Source: Biscogniauxia marginata (lineage: Eukaryota > Ascomycota > Sordariomycetes > Xylariales > Xylariaceae). From it: a stretch of 64,000 nt of DNA. A model generated the notes under the pieces. That model made no database searches, was not told where the DNA came from, and was given only the letters and a program-made list of their open reading frames with translations. The stretch is from NCBI GenBank assembly GCA_022695795.1, contig MU404057.1, positions 496,001 through 560,000 of the forward strand, given 5' to 3'. A program made the position numbers and the translations under genes. Positions 47,503 through 59,600 of this stretch are shown here, one piece after another (position 1 is the stretch's first letter; each line of letters opens with the position of its first letter).

Positions 47503-48165
47503 TTATTTCTTTTTTTTTTAAATTTTTGTTTTTAAAGATTATTTAATAAGTCTTTTTTTTATTATGTTTATTAATTATAATATTAAGCTTTGTCGTGAAA
47601 ATTAAAAGTAAAAATGTGAAAAGCTTATTAATTAAATTAACCGAATAAATTTTAATATTAATATTATACCTTATTTTTATTGTTTTAATTATAATTTAAA
47701 GTATATAATATCATTTAAAATATCGAGGAAATGTAATAAATGCGTTTTTTATTATTATTAATATAATAAAATAGGAATTTTTTTTAGTTCTTTTCGAAAT
47801 TTAAACTATGAAAAAAAGTAGTTATTTTTATAAAAACGTTAAACCGAGGAAACTTTAAAATGACTTTATTATGAAATAATTAAAATTATAACTCGAATGA
47901 AACGGCTTCGTCGTTAAAAGGAGTTATTAAAAAGGAAAGGTTTAAAAATGTTTTAACGTAGTTTTTAAAACTTAAATAAACTAAAGAAATAAAAACGTTA
48001 AAAAAGGAGTAAAAACGTCTTTAAATTAAATAATAATCTCTAGTTAAGTAAACTAAAGTTACTTTCAAGGTTATTTCTTTTTTTAACTTGTTTTTTATTA
48101 AGTCGTTTTATTTTAATTTAAGGCGTTTTTATTATCGCGCTTTATTATTAACAAAATAAGTAAAT

Positions 48166-48485
48166 TATAACGAACCTTTTTATATGTTTCTAATTAACTA
48201 ACTTTATAAGTAAGTACATATAACTATAGTTTTAAATTAATAATTAAAGAATTAAAATGAATAACTAAATACATAAGAAATTCCGTTTTTTTATACTTGT
48301 TTATTCTGTTTTTTATTCTTTATAAATGGTATATTAAATACCTTTGGATAAGTCTTATTTATACTCATTTATATCACGTGATAATAGGTCGCTTTCCCTT
48401 CCAGGATTCATGTTCGGTACGGACGTAAGAAGAGTAAGAATAATACCCCTGTTATTTAATTGCTTACCCTGGTTAATTCGTAATA
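48166..48485 (-). repeat. Element 0 right LTR
   Basis: Starts TATAACGAACC and ends TTCGTAATA, followed by the GTTCG duplication. An internal segment is missing. Its right half (for example TTCATGTTCGGTACGG) is far less mutated than the same part of the left LTR. Confidence 0.75.
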
Positions 48486-48490
48486 GTTCG

Positions 48491-48633
48491 TATGTTTTAT
48501 TTTAATTTTAGTTTTTACGCGTTTTCTTTTCGCGTTTCTTAAAATTAATTTTTTCGATTTTATTTTTAGTTAAACCTTATAATTATATAATTAACAAAAA
48601 AAAATTGAGATTTTTACGATTTTTACGCGTAAA
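48491..48633 (-). repeat. Right arm of the older inverted repeat, inner piece
   Basis: Reverse-complement similarity to 38948-39034 (TGTAAAAATC, TTTTTTTTT, TATAATTATATAA blocks in the same order). Continues at 63702 after element 3. Confidence 0.55.
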
Positions 48634-48937
48634 TGTTACGAATTTAACTTGTTTAAGGGGTTTTTTACAAGGGTGTCGAGACACGGATTATAAGGATGTT
48701 AATAAGATGAAGGATTTCTATATAACATTACATAACATAAATCACTATAAATAAAATGATCTAAATGTATTTATTTAGTAGTATAAAATAGATTACTTTA
48801 AATAAGGTGATTTAAAGGTATTTAACATATAAAAAGAGAAATAAATTACTTTAAATAAAGTAATTTAAAGATATTTAACATATTAAAACGGAAATTATAT
48901 ATAAGAAAAAAACAAGTATAAAAAAAAAGGAATTTTT
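48634..48937 (+). repeat. Element 3 5' LTR, first part
   Basis: Begins TGTTACGAATTTAAC. Contains a roughly 52-bp unit (ATTACTTTAAATAA ... ATTTAACATAT) twice, at about 48790-48842 and 48843-48893; the 3' LTR has it once. Interrupted by element 2. Confidence 0.8.
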
Positions 48938-49398
48938 TGTGACGAACCTCCCTGTGTGTTCCTAGTCAACTGACTTCACAAGTGAATACGTACTAGGTTT
49001 TTCTTGATTTAAAGGTAATAATAAGTTAAGATTAATTTAATTAATTTATAATGTTATATTCGTTAAAGAGGTTTTAAGGTACTTTCATTATAGTATTAAA
49101 AAGTAACTATAATCTTAAATTAATAGCTAAAAAACGAAAGATTAATTACATAAGAAATTCTAGTTTATTTATACTTATTACTTCTTTTTTATAGTATGTT
49201 AAATACTATTAAACCTGGATAAGTTAATAAACTAACTTAAACTTACTATGTTGGGTTTATCTTAGTTAACTAACTAATATAGGTTTAATATTACGTGATA
49301 TTATATAGAATATGTGCTGTCCCCACTATTTCACACATTTTTAGTTCTTATTCCGATATCCTTATTAAGGTTCCTTTTAATAAAGCTAATTTATAATA
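48938..49398 (-). repeat. Element 2 left LTR (3' LTR in element orientation)
   Basis: Left half well preserved (CCTCCCTGTGTGTTCCTAGT), right half RIP-mutated. Confidence 0.87.
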
Positions 49399-52300
49399 TT
49401 ATTTCTTTTTTCTTTAAATCTTTATTTTAAAAATTTCGAGTAAGTTCTTTCTTTTTTATTCTTTATAATGTTTAATATTTCGAAATTACTTACGAAACCT
49501 CGTAAAAATAAATAAGAGTCCCGGGATTTTTCTGTTATATATATTTAGTTTTCTAGTTTTAAAGTATTTCTTTATTTTAATTATTTTAGGATTAACTTGT
49601 TTTGTTTTATAGTTCCTAAATTTAAAACCTATTTTAATTATATAGTTAAAACTCGTTATTATTATGACGATTTAAGTATTAAGATATTTAACTTATTTAA
49701 CATAAATCGAGAACGCGAGAAATTAGCGGTTAAGCGTCGTAAAACAAAGGAGGAACTTTAATTCTTTAATAATTAATTATAAACCCTCGTAAAATGATTA
49801 ATTCGTATTTGCAAATAAAAGGAGTTTCTTTAAAAGCGAGGTTTAGAAATGTTAAAACGCGGTTTTATTATTATTAAAGAAATAGAGAAGGTAAAGGAGG
49901 AAAAACAAAAGCGTTTAAGGGAGAAGCAAGCTAAATTGGCGGCCGAATAGCGTTTATTAGCCGAGTAGATTAATACTGTTTTTACGGCCGTCCCCTCCTT
50001 CGACCTGTCTTTTCTAGATTAGGACCCTGATTTTCGGGCCCTTTTAGCCGATCTGGGTTCTGGCGGTGAAAGTTCTTAAGTTCGTTTATTAAGTTCCTTA
50101 AGTGCTTAAGAGGTTCCTAAGTATTTTTTTTTAGTAAATAGCTTTTTTATTTAATAAAATATTATAGTTAATTTTTAACTTATTTTAAATTTAATATCTT
50201 TTTTACTTCGTATTTATTAGGGTTTTCTTTAAATTCTAATTGGTTTTTTTGTATAACGTTATTTAATATTAATTTTAAAAGTGAAATATGAAATATAAGA
50301 TGTATTTTAGATCTTTTTAGTAGTATTAACTTATAATTAATTTTCGAAATAACCTTTTTAATTCTATATAGTTTTAATTTCTTAAATTTAAGTTTTTTAT
50401 TAGGTCGTTTTATTTTAATTTAAGGTGTTTTTAATGTTATACTTTGTCGTTAGCGGAGTAAGTAAATTATGTCTCCTTTTTTAAGAATTAGTCCTTTAAT
50501 TCTTTTTTTATTATAGTACTTTGTTATTTTATCTTGAATGAATTATAGTTTTTTTTGTAGTTGTTATTGTATTATTTAGACCTTTTTAAATAATACTTCT
50601 ACTTTTAGGGCCTTTATTTCGACTCTTGGTGTTTTCATGCGTTTGATTAGTTGTGTTTAGATTTCCGCTTTTTACCTGTATACTGCCTCGTGTAGTAACA
50701 TCTTTATATCCTCGTTAATCGAAGTATTATATACTATTTAAGTTATTAATAATAATTCTACTTAATTATTTATTTCTTAGTTAACATAGCTTCGTAAATA
50801 TTGTTTTATTATTTAGTTTAATCTCTTTATTTGTTCGTTTATTTAGGGATAATACATTATAAATAACTTTTATTTAATTCTTATTTGTTTTATTAAGTTT
50901 ATCCAAAATTTTAAAGTAAATAACTTATCTTTATTTAAAATAATACGTTTTAATAATTTATATTTATTAATATATTCTTTTAAGAAATTAAAAGCTAGTT
51001 ATTTTGCTATATTTAATTCGTTAAATAGTAGGAAGTAGACATATTTCGTGAGTTTATTAACGATTACCTATATGTTATTATAAAGTACTCTTATGGTAAG
51101 ATCTTTTAATTTTAAGAGTTTTACTACGAAATCCCATGTAATTATATATTATACTTTATTAAGTATTTGGGTTAACTGTAGTAATTTATATGGTTTATGT
51201 CGTGATGTTTTAGCCTTATTATAAATGTTATAATTCTTTATAATTCTTTTAATTGTTTATCGTATTTCTAGAAAGTTAAATTCTTTTTAAAGTCGTTTTA
51301 TTATTTTGAAGATTCCTTAATAGCCGTGTAAAGGGTGTTCGTGAAATTCTTTAACGAATTCGTTTTATACTTATTTTAGTATATATACCTTTTCTTTATA
51401 CGAGAGAAGTTCGTTGCTAAATCCTTATTAAAATTATAATTATTTTTCCTTTTAATTGTAATTTACCTTAAAACGTTATTTTTAGTTTCTTATATTAATT
51501 CGTATATAAGTTAATATAACTAATTTGTTATTTTGTCGTTTAAACATCTAGATATCTCTTTTATTGATTTTTAATTTATAATCTCCTTTTCTATTAAAAA
51601 GATCTACTTAGATATTTTCCTTTCTTTTAATGTACTAGATTTTAAAATTAAATTTAAACAAGAAAATCATTTAACGCTTATATCTTTAATTAAGCGTTTA
51701 TATTATCATGAATTATATAAGGTTCTTGTAATTTAAATAGATATTAATAGGTTCCTTAATTTTGCTAAGCCATAGTTCCTATTTCTTTAGTGCTTTAATG
51801 ACTATTAACAGTTCCTTATTATAAATCTAATAATTTAGTTTAGCACTATATAGTGTTTTAAATAGGTACGCGACTAGGTACTATTTCCCATTATCTTTTA
51901 GTTACTTTAAAACTGCTTTAATGGCAAAATCTAAGGCGTTTATCCTTAATCGTTTCTTTTTATTTTCGTTTAAAAGTTTATATATAACCTCACTAGTTAT
52001 AACTTCTTTTAACTGCTAAAAAGCCTATTTAGCTTCTTTAGTAAAATGGAAAACCTTTCTTGTTTTTGTTAAGGTAATTAATTCCGTTAATAGTTTAGCG
52101 ATACGCTTAAAATCCCTAATAAGTTGTTTAACATAGTTAATAAAACCAAGAAATGCGTATATGTTTATAACACTTTTAGGTTCTAGTTAATTCTTAATTG
52201 TTACTATTTTCCCTTTTTAAATGCGGATTTCTCCTAGACTTATTATAAATCCTAGATAATCTAGTTTTTTAATATACTATTTACTTTTAATTGAATAAAT

Positions 52301-55300
52301 AAATAGGCTTACTTTTTCTAGGGTTTTCAATACTTGTTTTATATGTTTTTTATGTTTTTTCTCGCTTTTTAAGTAAATTAGTATATCGTTTAAATAAACA
52401 AATACAAATTTATCTAGAAACTTGTAAAGGATTATTATAATTATATGTTAAAATGTAGTAAGTACGTTAATAAGTCTAAATGGCATAACCTTATATTTAT
52501 AGTGTTTATATATCGTTCGAAATGCGGTATACTATTTATGTCTTTTAGCCATTTTAATTATATAATATCCATTGCGAAGGTTTAATGTTATAAAGATTTA
52601 AACCTTATTAATTTATCTTTTTATGAGTTTCATTAGTAATAACGAGTATTTATTTTTCTTGGTTATTTTATTGAGATGTTAATAGTTAATTACTCGTCGC
52701 CATACTAAATTTTCTTCTTTATTAATACGTTGCTTTTTGTCTTTATCAACTTTAAGTACCATGATTGCCGGGTATCTTAACAAGGACTTTAATTTTTGAA
52801 TATATCTTTTATTAAATTCCTTTTAAATTCCTTTTTATAATGCTTTTTATTTTTCTTGATTTATAAGATATATTAAAAATAGTTTTAGCTATTTTTCTTC
52901 TTTAAAGTAAATTTAGTGATCTTATTAATTATGTTTTAGTAATTCTTTTTTTATTTTATCTCTAAATAATTTATAGAAACGGAAGTACTTACGTGGTACT
53001 CTTTTCGTTAGATTTTTAGGTTTAGTTACTCGAATTATATAAGTGATATATTTCGTTTTTATATTCGTTTCTTTAAAGTCATTTACGGTACTTATTTCAT
53101 AACTTGTAATAGTTAATTCTTCTTGGTTTTAATCTTAATAAAGCGTGTTTATCTCGAAATTTATTTGTGGATTACTTTTTTTAAGCTAATTTATTTCTAG
53201 TATTATGTTGTGACTTAATATATATATAATATTAAAAATGACTTACTCGGGATATCCTTAAATGGTTACTAAAAAAGGAACTATCTCTTTTAACACTTTA
53301 TCATTTTCGTAACTAAATATATATTCTTCGAAGTTTTATAGTTAATATGAATTTTATTTATATATTTATAGTATTTTGTTTTTTTAAGCTATTTTAGCTA
53401 AGATATAACTTTTATTTGCTTTTAAGTTTATAAAGGCTTTATACTTCCTTTTATTATATTTAACTCTAGTTATAATAGTATTATTAAGTCCTAATTAGAC
53501 TTTATATAAGAACTTGCTATTTATGGCTTCTCGTTGCCTTACTAGCGAGAGCCTTTATCGTTTTTTGGTTTTCCACGCCTTTTCTTTTTTAGGTTTCTTT
53601 AAGTTATTATAACCCGGATGTCTTTTTATTCTTAGACTTTCATAAAAACATGTTTCTAGCAATCATTATTTAAATAGTTCTTTTAACTATTCTTTACGTA
53701 ATAAGGGGTAAAAGGTTTATTTTTTATATAAAACTTTATACATTAAAACTTTAATTCTTTTTCGAGGGCCCTTTTATAACTTAAATCTATTTTTCTATTA
53801 ACTCGAAATTTCCTAAGATTTTAAATTATTCTTAAATAAAGTATATAGTCCTTAAATTCGTTTATTAAAAGTAACTCAATATTTCCTTATAAGTTTATAT
53901 TAACTTCTAAAAACTTCCTCTTTTTCTTAAGATATACCTTAACGATTTATTTGCAGCCTAGTTTAATTACACGTATTTTTACTTATTATTTTATTAAATG
54001 CTTTTTTATTAAACCAAACAAATTAATGTTATACTTAGCACGTTCTTCGAGCCATTATAGAAAATATAGTCCTTTCCATAATTCTCATAACTCGTCCTTA
54101 ACTTCGTCTTCTTTAAAACCCGCTCCGAGTAAGTCATATACGTCGCATAATACTAAAATGTAATATATATAACCTTTAATAATTACTTCGTTACTTCTTT
54201 TAAAACTCGGGTAAAAATAACATGCTTTAAAGTAATATAGCCATCGTGGGATATTATCATAAATACACTCATTTTCTTTTGTGTCATTATTCTCTAGTTT
54301 TTAAAGATAATAACTAGCTTCATCCTTAAAACTTTTATATATTTAACAAGCGTCGTTAATATAAAAGCTTCAATGTAACGATATATGTTCCTTTAAGTTT
54401 TAATAGACATCGCAACTATTATTTATACAAAACCTTTAATTTAGGTTATTATGTTGGCTTTTTCCCTAGTGAGTTTTACACTTGTCGTCGTTATAATGGC
54501 TCTAGTGTAACTTATTATAGTTTAATTTAATTCCTAAGTTGTATTCTAATTTATAGTTATTATACTCGTATAATAATTCGTTTTCGTTATATCCTTATTT
54601 AGCTTGTTTTAATATAAAATATTCTAAGTATAAATAATTATTCTTTAAATAGTCTTTATAGTTAACTTAATAATATCTATAAACTTCTTTTATAAGGATT
54701 TCCTTGTTTTCCTTTACCTTAATAGTGGTAATAATAAATACTTAATTTACTTCTTTATTATTTTCGAAATAAATTCTCGCTTTAAAAGTTCTTTTTTCAG
54801 GTTAAGAAATCCCTTTTATTTTTAGTTCCTATTTCTTAAAACTTCGGTACTTGTTTTTATAATGTCCTTTTTTTTTATAATTAAAACATTTAATAGTTAA
54901 TTTATCTCGTTTCTTTTATTTCTTTTAAGTAGCGTTAATTTTAATAAGGTTTAATTTGGTTTTAGTGCCTTTCTTAGTTTCGGCACCGCTTTTATGATTT
55001 CCTCTTTTCAGTTAATTATCATTCCTTCGTTATACCGTTTTTTTCTTTTTAAGGTATCGTTCGAAGTTTTCATTATTAATAGCAATTACTATTATAACAT
55101 AATTATTAAACTTTCCTAAGTTTCTTTCTTTATATAGGTTTATTTTATATAACTTATCCTTTACATGGTTTTTTAGCCCTTAATAAAATAAGTAATATAG
55201 GCTCTTAATAAGTAGTTATAATTAGCTTACAAATTTCTTGAACTTAATAGCGTAATTTAAAGCCTTTTTATTTTATCGTAGTTTATAAAGTCGAGCTTTG

Positions 55301-56035
55301 GCTTACTACTTAAGAATTAAATTGCCGAATATAGTCTTAAGTTGTTTTTTAAATTTCTTATAATTTTTAAAGATTTTCTTTATATCTTCTTAAGCGTTTG
55401 GCCCGTTTTCTAGATAATCTTTTAACACTAGTTAAAACCAGGTTAAAGCAGTTCCGACGAGGAGCTAGGATATTATAAAAACCTTTTATTTCTTAGTGGT
55501 AATCATTCCATAATAAAATCGTAAATAAGTTCCGGCCTAAATTAAAAATCCTTTTAAATCGCTTAACTTATTATATTTATTAAATGTAATTAGTTTAAAA
55601 CCCTTCATATCGAGAGTTATTATATTATTTTCGTCGTTTGAATTATTAAGGTCACTATCGTTTAAAAGGGGTTTTAATTACTTATTTCTAGGAGGTAAAG
55701 GTTATTTTACCTATTTATTTTCTTTTTTAGGTGTTTTTTCCTCCTCCTTTTCTTCTTCTTTAAATGCTTTTTCTTGCTGAACTTTCGAGGTATCCTCTTA
55801 TAACTCTTTTTTAACTATAATTATAATTAACTTTTATATTGGTTTTTTTAAACCTTTTTATTATACCGTAAAAGAATTTAAAGCTTTTATTTAAAAGCTT
55901 ATTAATTGTTATTCTCTTATTTGTTTCTTTTTTTGTTACCTTCTAGTTTTAAGAGGCATATTTATCTTGAAATTATTTAATCGAAAGTCCCTCCTCTTAA
56001 ACCAATATTAAGTACTAATTAAGGAGCTATTAAAA
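49399..56035 (-). pseudogene. Element 2 gag-pol remnant
   Basis: Reads in reverse order of element 1: chromodomain remnant about 50085-50205, integrase about 50450-51450, reverse transcriptase remnant around 52370-52430, protease about 53400-53450, zinc-knuckle about 54860-54905, gag up to about 55,700. Full of stops from RIP. The short + ORF at 53951-54163 is an accidental frame on the non-coding strand. Confidence 0.78.
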
Positions 56036-56477
56036 TGTAACGAACCTCCCTATATATTCCTAATTAATTAACTTCACAAATAAATACGTACTGGGTTTTT
56101 CTTAATTTAAAAGTAATAATAAGTTCAGATTAATTTAATTAATTTATAATATTATGTTCATTAAAGAGGTTTCAAGGTACTCTCACTATAGTATTAAATT
56201 AATAATTAAAAAACGAAAGACTAATTATATAGGAAATTCCAGTTTACTTATATTCATTACTTCTTCCTTGTGGTATGTTAAATACCGTTAAACCTGGATA
56301 GGTCGATAGACCAACTTAGACTCACCATGTTGGGTCTGTTCCAATCAACTAACTAATACAGGTTCAACATCACGTGATGTTACATAGAATGTATGCTGTC
56401 CCTACTATTTCGCACATTCTTGGTTCCTGTTCCGACATCCCTGTTGGGGTTCCTTCCAACAGAGCTGATTTGTAACA
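56036..56477 (-). repeat. Element 2 right LTR (5' LTR in element orientation)
   Basis: Right half well preserved (CACCATGTTGGGTCTGTTCC and CATCCCTGTTGGGGTTCC), left half RIP-mutated; the opposite of the left LTR. Confidence 0.87.
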
Positions 56478-56482
56478 TTTTT

Positions 56483-56684
56483 TTTGTTTTTAATTATTCA
56501 TTTAAAGTTCTTTAGTTATTAATTTAAGATTATAATAAAAATACTTTAAAATCTCTTTAACAAATAAAGCATTATAAATCTTTTGAATTAATCTTAATTT
56601 ATTATTACCTTTAAATTAAGAAAACTTAATACGTATTTACTTGTGAAGTTAATTAACTAGGAATATATAAGGAGGTTCGTTACA
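56483..56684 (+). repeat. Element 3 5' LTR, second part
   Basis: Completes the LTR and ends GGAGGTTCGTTACA, followed by the same post-LTR sequence (TTTTAATAGCTCTTTAATTA) as element 1, the probable primer-binding side. Confidence 0.8.
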
Positions 56685-59600
56685 TTTTAATAGCTCTTTA
56701 ATTAGTACTTAATATTGGTTTAAAAGAAGGAACTCTCGGTTAGACCGTTTTAAAATAAATATACCCCTTAAGACTAAAGAATAATAAAAAAACAAATAAA
56801 AGAATAATAGTTAATAAACTTTTAAACGAAAGCTTTAGATTTTTTTACGGTATAATAAAAAGGTTTAAAAAAACTAACGTAAGAGTTAATTATAATTGTA
56901 ATTAAAAAAGAGCTTTAAAAGAACATCTTTAAAGCTTAATAAAAAGAATTATTTAAGGAAAAAAAAAGGAAAAGGAAGAAATACTTAAAAAAGAAAACAA
57001 ATAAGTAAAATAACCTTTACTTTTTAAAAACAAATAATCGAAACTATTTTTAAACGATAATGACCCTAATAACTTAAACGACGAAAATAACATAATAACT
57101 CTCGATATAAAAGGTTTTAAATTAATTACACTTAATAAGTATAATAAGTCGAGCGATTTAAAAGGATTTTTAATTTAAGTCGAAATTTATTTATAATTTT
57201 ATTATAAAATAATTATTACTAAGGAATAAAAAGTTTTTACGGTATTTTAGCTCCTTATCGAAACTGCTTTAACCTGGTTTTAATCGATATTAAAAGATTA
57301 TTTGGAAAATGGACTAAACACCTAAAAAGACATAAAAAAGGTCTTTAAAATTATAAAGAGTTTAAAAAATAATTAAGGTTTATATTTAATAACTTAATTC
57401 TTAAGTAACAAGCTGAAGCTTAACTTTATAAATTATAATAAAATAAAAAAGCTTTAAATTACGTTATTAAGTTTAAAAAATTTATAAGCTAATTATAATT
57501 ATTTATTAAAAGTTTATATTACTTGTTTTATTAAGAACTAAAAAACTATATAAAGAATAGGTTATATAAAACAAATTTATATAAAAAAAGGAACCTAAAA
57601 AAGTTTAATAACGAAAACTTTAAACGATACCTTAAAAAAAAAGATAATATAACGAAGGAACGGCGATTAATAAAAAGGAGGAAATTATAAAAGTGGTGTT
57701 AAAACAAGGAAAAGCACTAAAACTAAATTAAACCCTATTAAAATTAACATTACTTAAAAGGAGCAAAAAAACAAAACAAATCAATTATTAAGTGTTTTAA
57801 TTACGAAAAAAAAAGATATTATAAAAACGAGTGTTAAAACCCTAAAAAACAAAAACCAAAAATAAAAAAGATTTCTTAACCCGAGAAAAGAATTTCCGAA
57901 GTAAGGGTTTATTTCAAAAATAATAAAGAGGTAAATTAAGTATTTATTATTACTATTATTAAAGTAAAGAAAAACAAGAAAGTTTTTATAAAAAGAAATT
58001 ATAAATATTATTAAGTCGAATATAAAGATTATTTAAAGTACTTTATATTAAAACAAGCTAAATAAGGATATAACGAAAACGAATTACCGTACGAATATAA
58101 TATTTATAAATTAGGATATAACTTAGGAATTAAGTTAAATTATAATAAGCTATATTAAAGCCATTATAATAACGACAAATACGAAATACATTAAAGAAGA
58201 AATAAGTATAATAACTTAAACTAGAAGTTTTATATAAATAATAATTACTATGTTTATTAAAGCTTAAATAATGTTAACTAGCTTAATAGGTTATTAAGTA
58301 AAAAACTTAAAACAAAGTTAAAAATGGAAAAACAACTAAAAAAGGAATATATATCGTTATATTAAAGCTCTTATATTAACGACGTTTATTAAATATATAG
58401 AAGTTTTAAAAATAAAGCTAGTTATTATTCTTAAAAACTAGAAAGTAATAACGCGGAAGAAAACGAGTGTATTTATAATAATATCCCACGATGGCTATAC
58501 TATTTTAAAGCATATTATTTTTACTTAAGTTTTAAAAGAAGTAATAAAGTAATTATTAAGGGTTATATATGTTATATCTTAGTACTATGCGATATACACG
58601 ATTTATTCGAAGCGGGTTTCGAAAAAGATGAAATTAAGGAAAAACTATAGAAATTATAAAAAAGACTACATTTTTTATATTAACTCGAAGAACGAGTTAA
58701 GTATAACATAAGTTTATTTAAATTCGTAAAAAAACACTTAATAAAATAATAAGCGAAAATACATGCGATTAAACTAAGTTATAAACGAATTATTAAGGTA
58801 TATTTTAAGAAAAAGGGAAAGTTTCTAGAAATTTATATAAACCTATAAAGAGATATCGAGTTACTTTTAATAAATAAATCTAAGAATTATGCCTTTTATT
58901 TGAAAATAATTTAAAACTTTAAAAGATTTCGAATTAATAGAAAAACAGACTTAGGCTATAAAAAGGCCCTCGAAAAAGAATTAAAGTTTTAATATATAAG
59001 GTTTTATATAAAAGATAAACCTTTTATCCTTTATTACTTAAAAAGTAGTTAAAAAGATTATTTAAATAACGATTACTAGAAATACGTTCTTATAAAAACC
59101 TAAGAATAGAAAGACATTAGGGCCATAACGACTTAAAGAAACTTAAAAGAGAAGGGACCTAGAAAACTAAAAAAAAAACAGTAAAGGCTCTCGCTAGTAA
59201 GGCAGCGAGAAGCCAAGGATAATAAGTCTTTATACGAAGTCTAATTAAGACTTAATAATACCATTATAATTAAAATTAAGTATAATAAAAAGGAGTATAA
59301 AACCCTTATAAACTTAGGAGTAAATAAAAATTATGTTTTAATTAAAATAACTTAAAAAGATAATATATTATAAGTATATAAATAAAGTTCATATTAATTA
59401 CGGAATTTTAAAGGATATATGTTTAATTATAAAAATAATAAAATATTAAGAGAAATAGTTTTTTTTTTAATAATTATTTAAAAACATTTTAAGTAAGTTA
59501 TTTTTAATATTATATATATATTAAGTCACGATATGATCTTAAGAATGAATTAACTTAAAAGAAGTAATTTACGAATAAATTTCGAGATAAACACGCTTTA

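Larger units (their letters stand above)
39521..48485 (-). mobile_element. Element 0: internally deleted gypsy element carrying element 1
   Basis: GTTCG duplications lie at 39516-39520 and 48486-48490. The left LTR is 39521-39626 plus 47177-47502 (432 bp, split by element 1). The right LTR is 48166-48485 (320 bp, about 110 bp deleted). Only about 660 bp of interior remain (47503-48165); these match the sequence next to the left LTR and the integrase end of element 2, so most of gag-pol is lost. No coding capacity. Confidence 0.75.
48938..56477 (-). mobile_element. Element 2: full-length Ty3/gypsy chromovirus-type element, minus orientation
   Basis: 7,540 bp with LTRs 48938-49398 (461 bp) and 56036-56477 (442 bp), TTTTT duplications at 48933-48937 and 56478-56482, inserted in the 5' LTR of element 3. 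The LTR termini are TGTGACG / TTATAATA and TGTAACG / TTGTAACA. The right LTR lacks about 19 bp present in the left one. The poly-T duplication is weak by itself, but the split LTR of element 3 fixes the ends. Confidence 0.85.

Noticed and set aside
53951..54163. 70-codon ORF in the AT-rich block
   Set aside because: It lies on the non-coding strand of element 2's decayed gag-pol.
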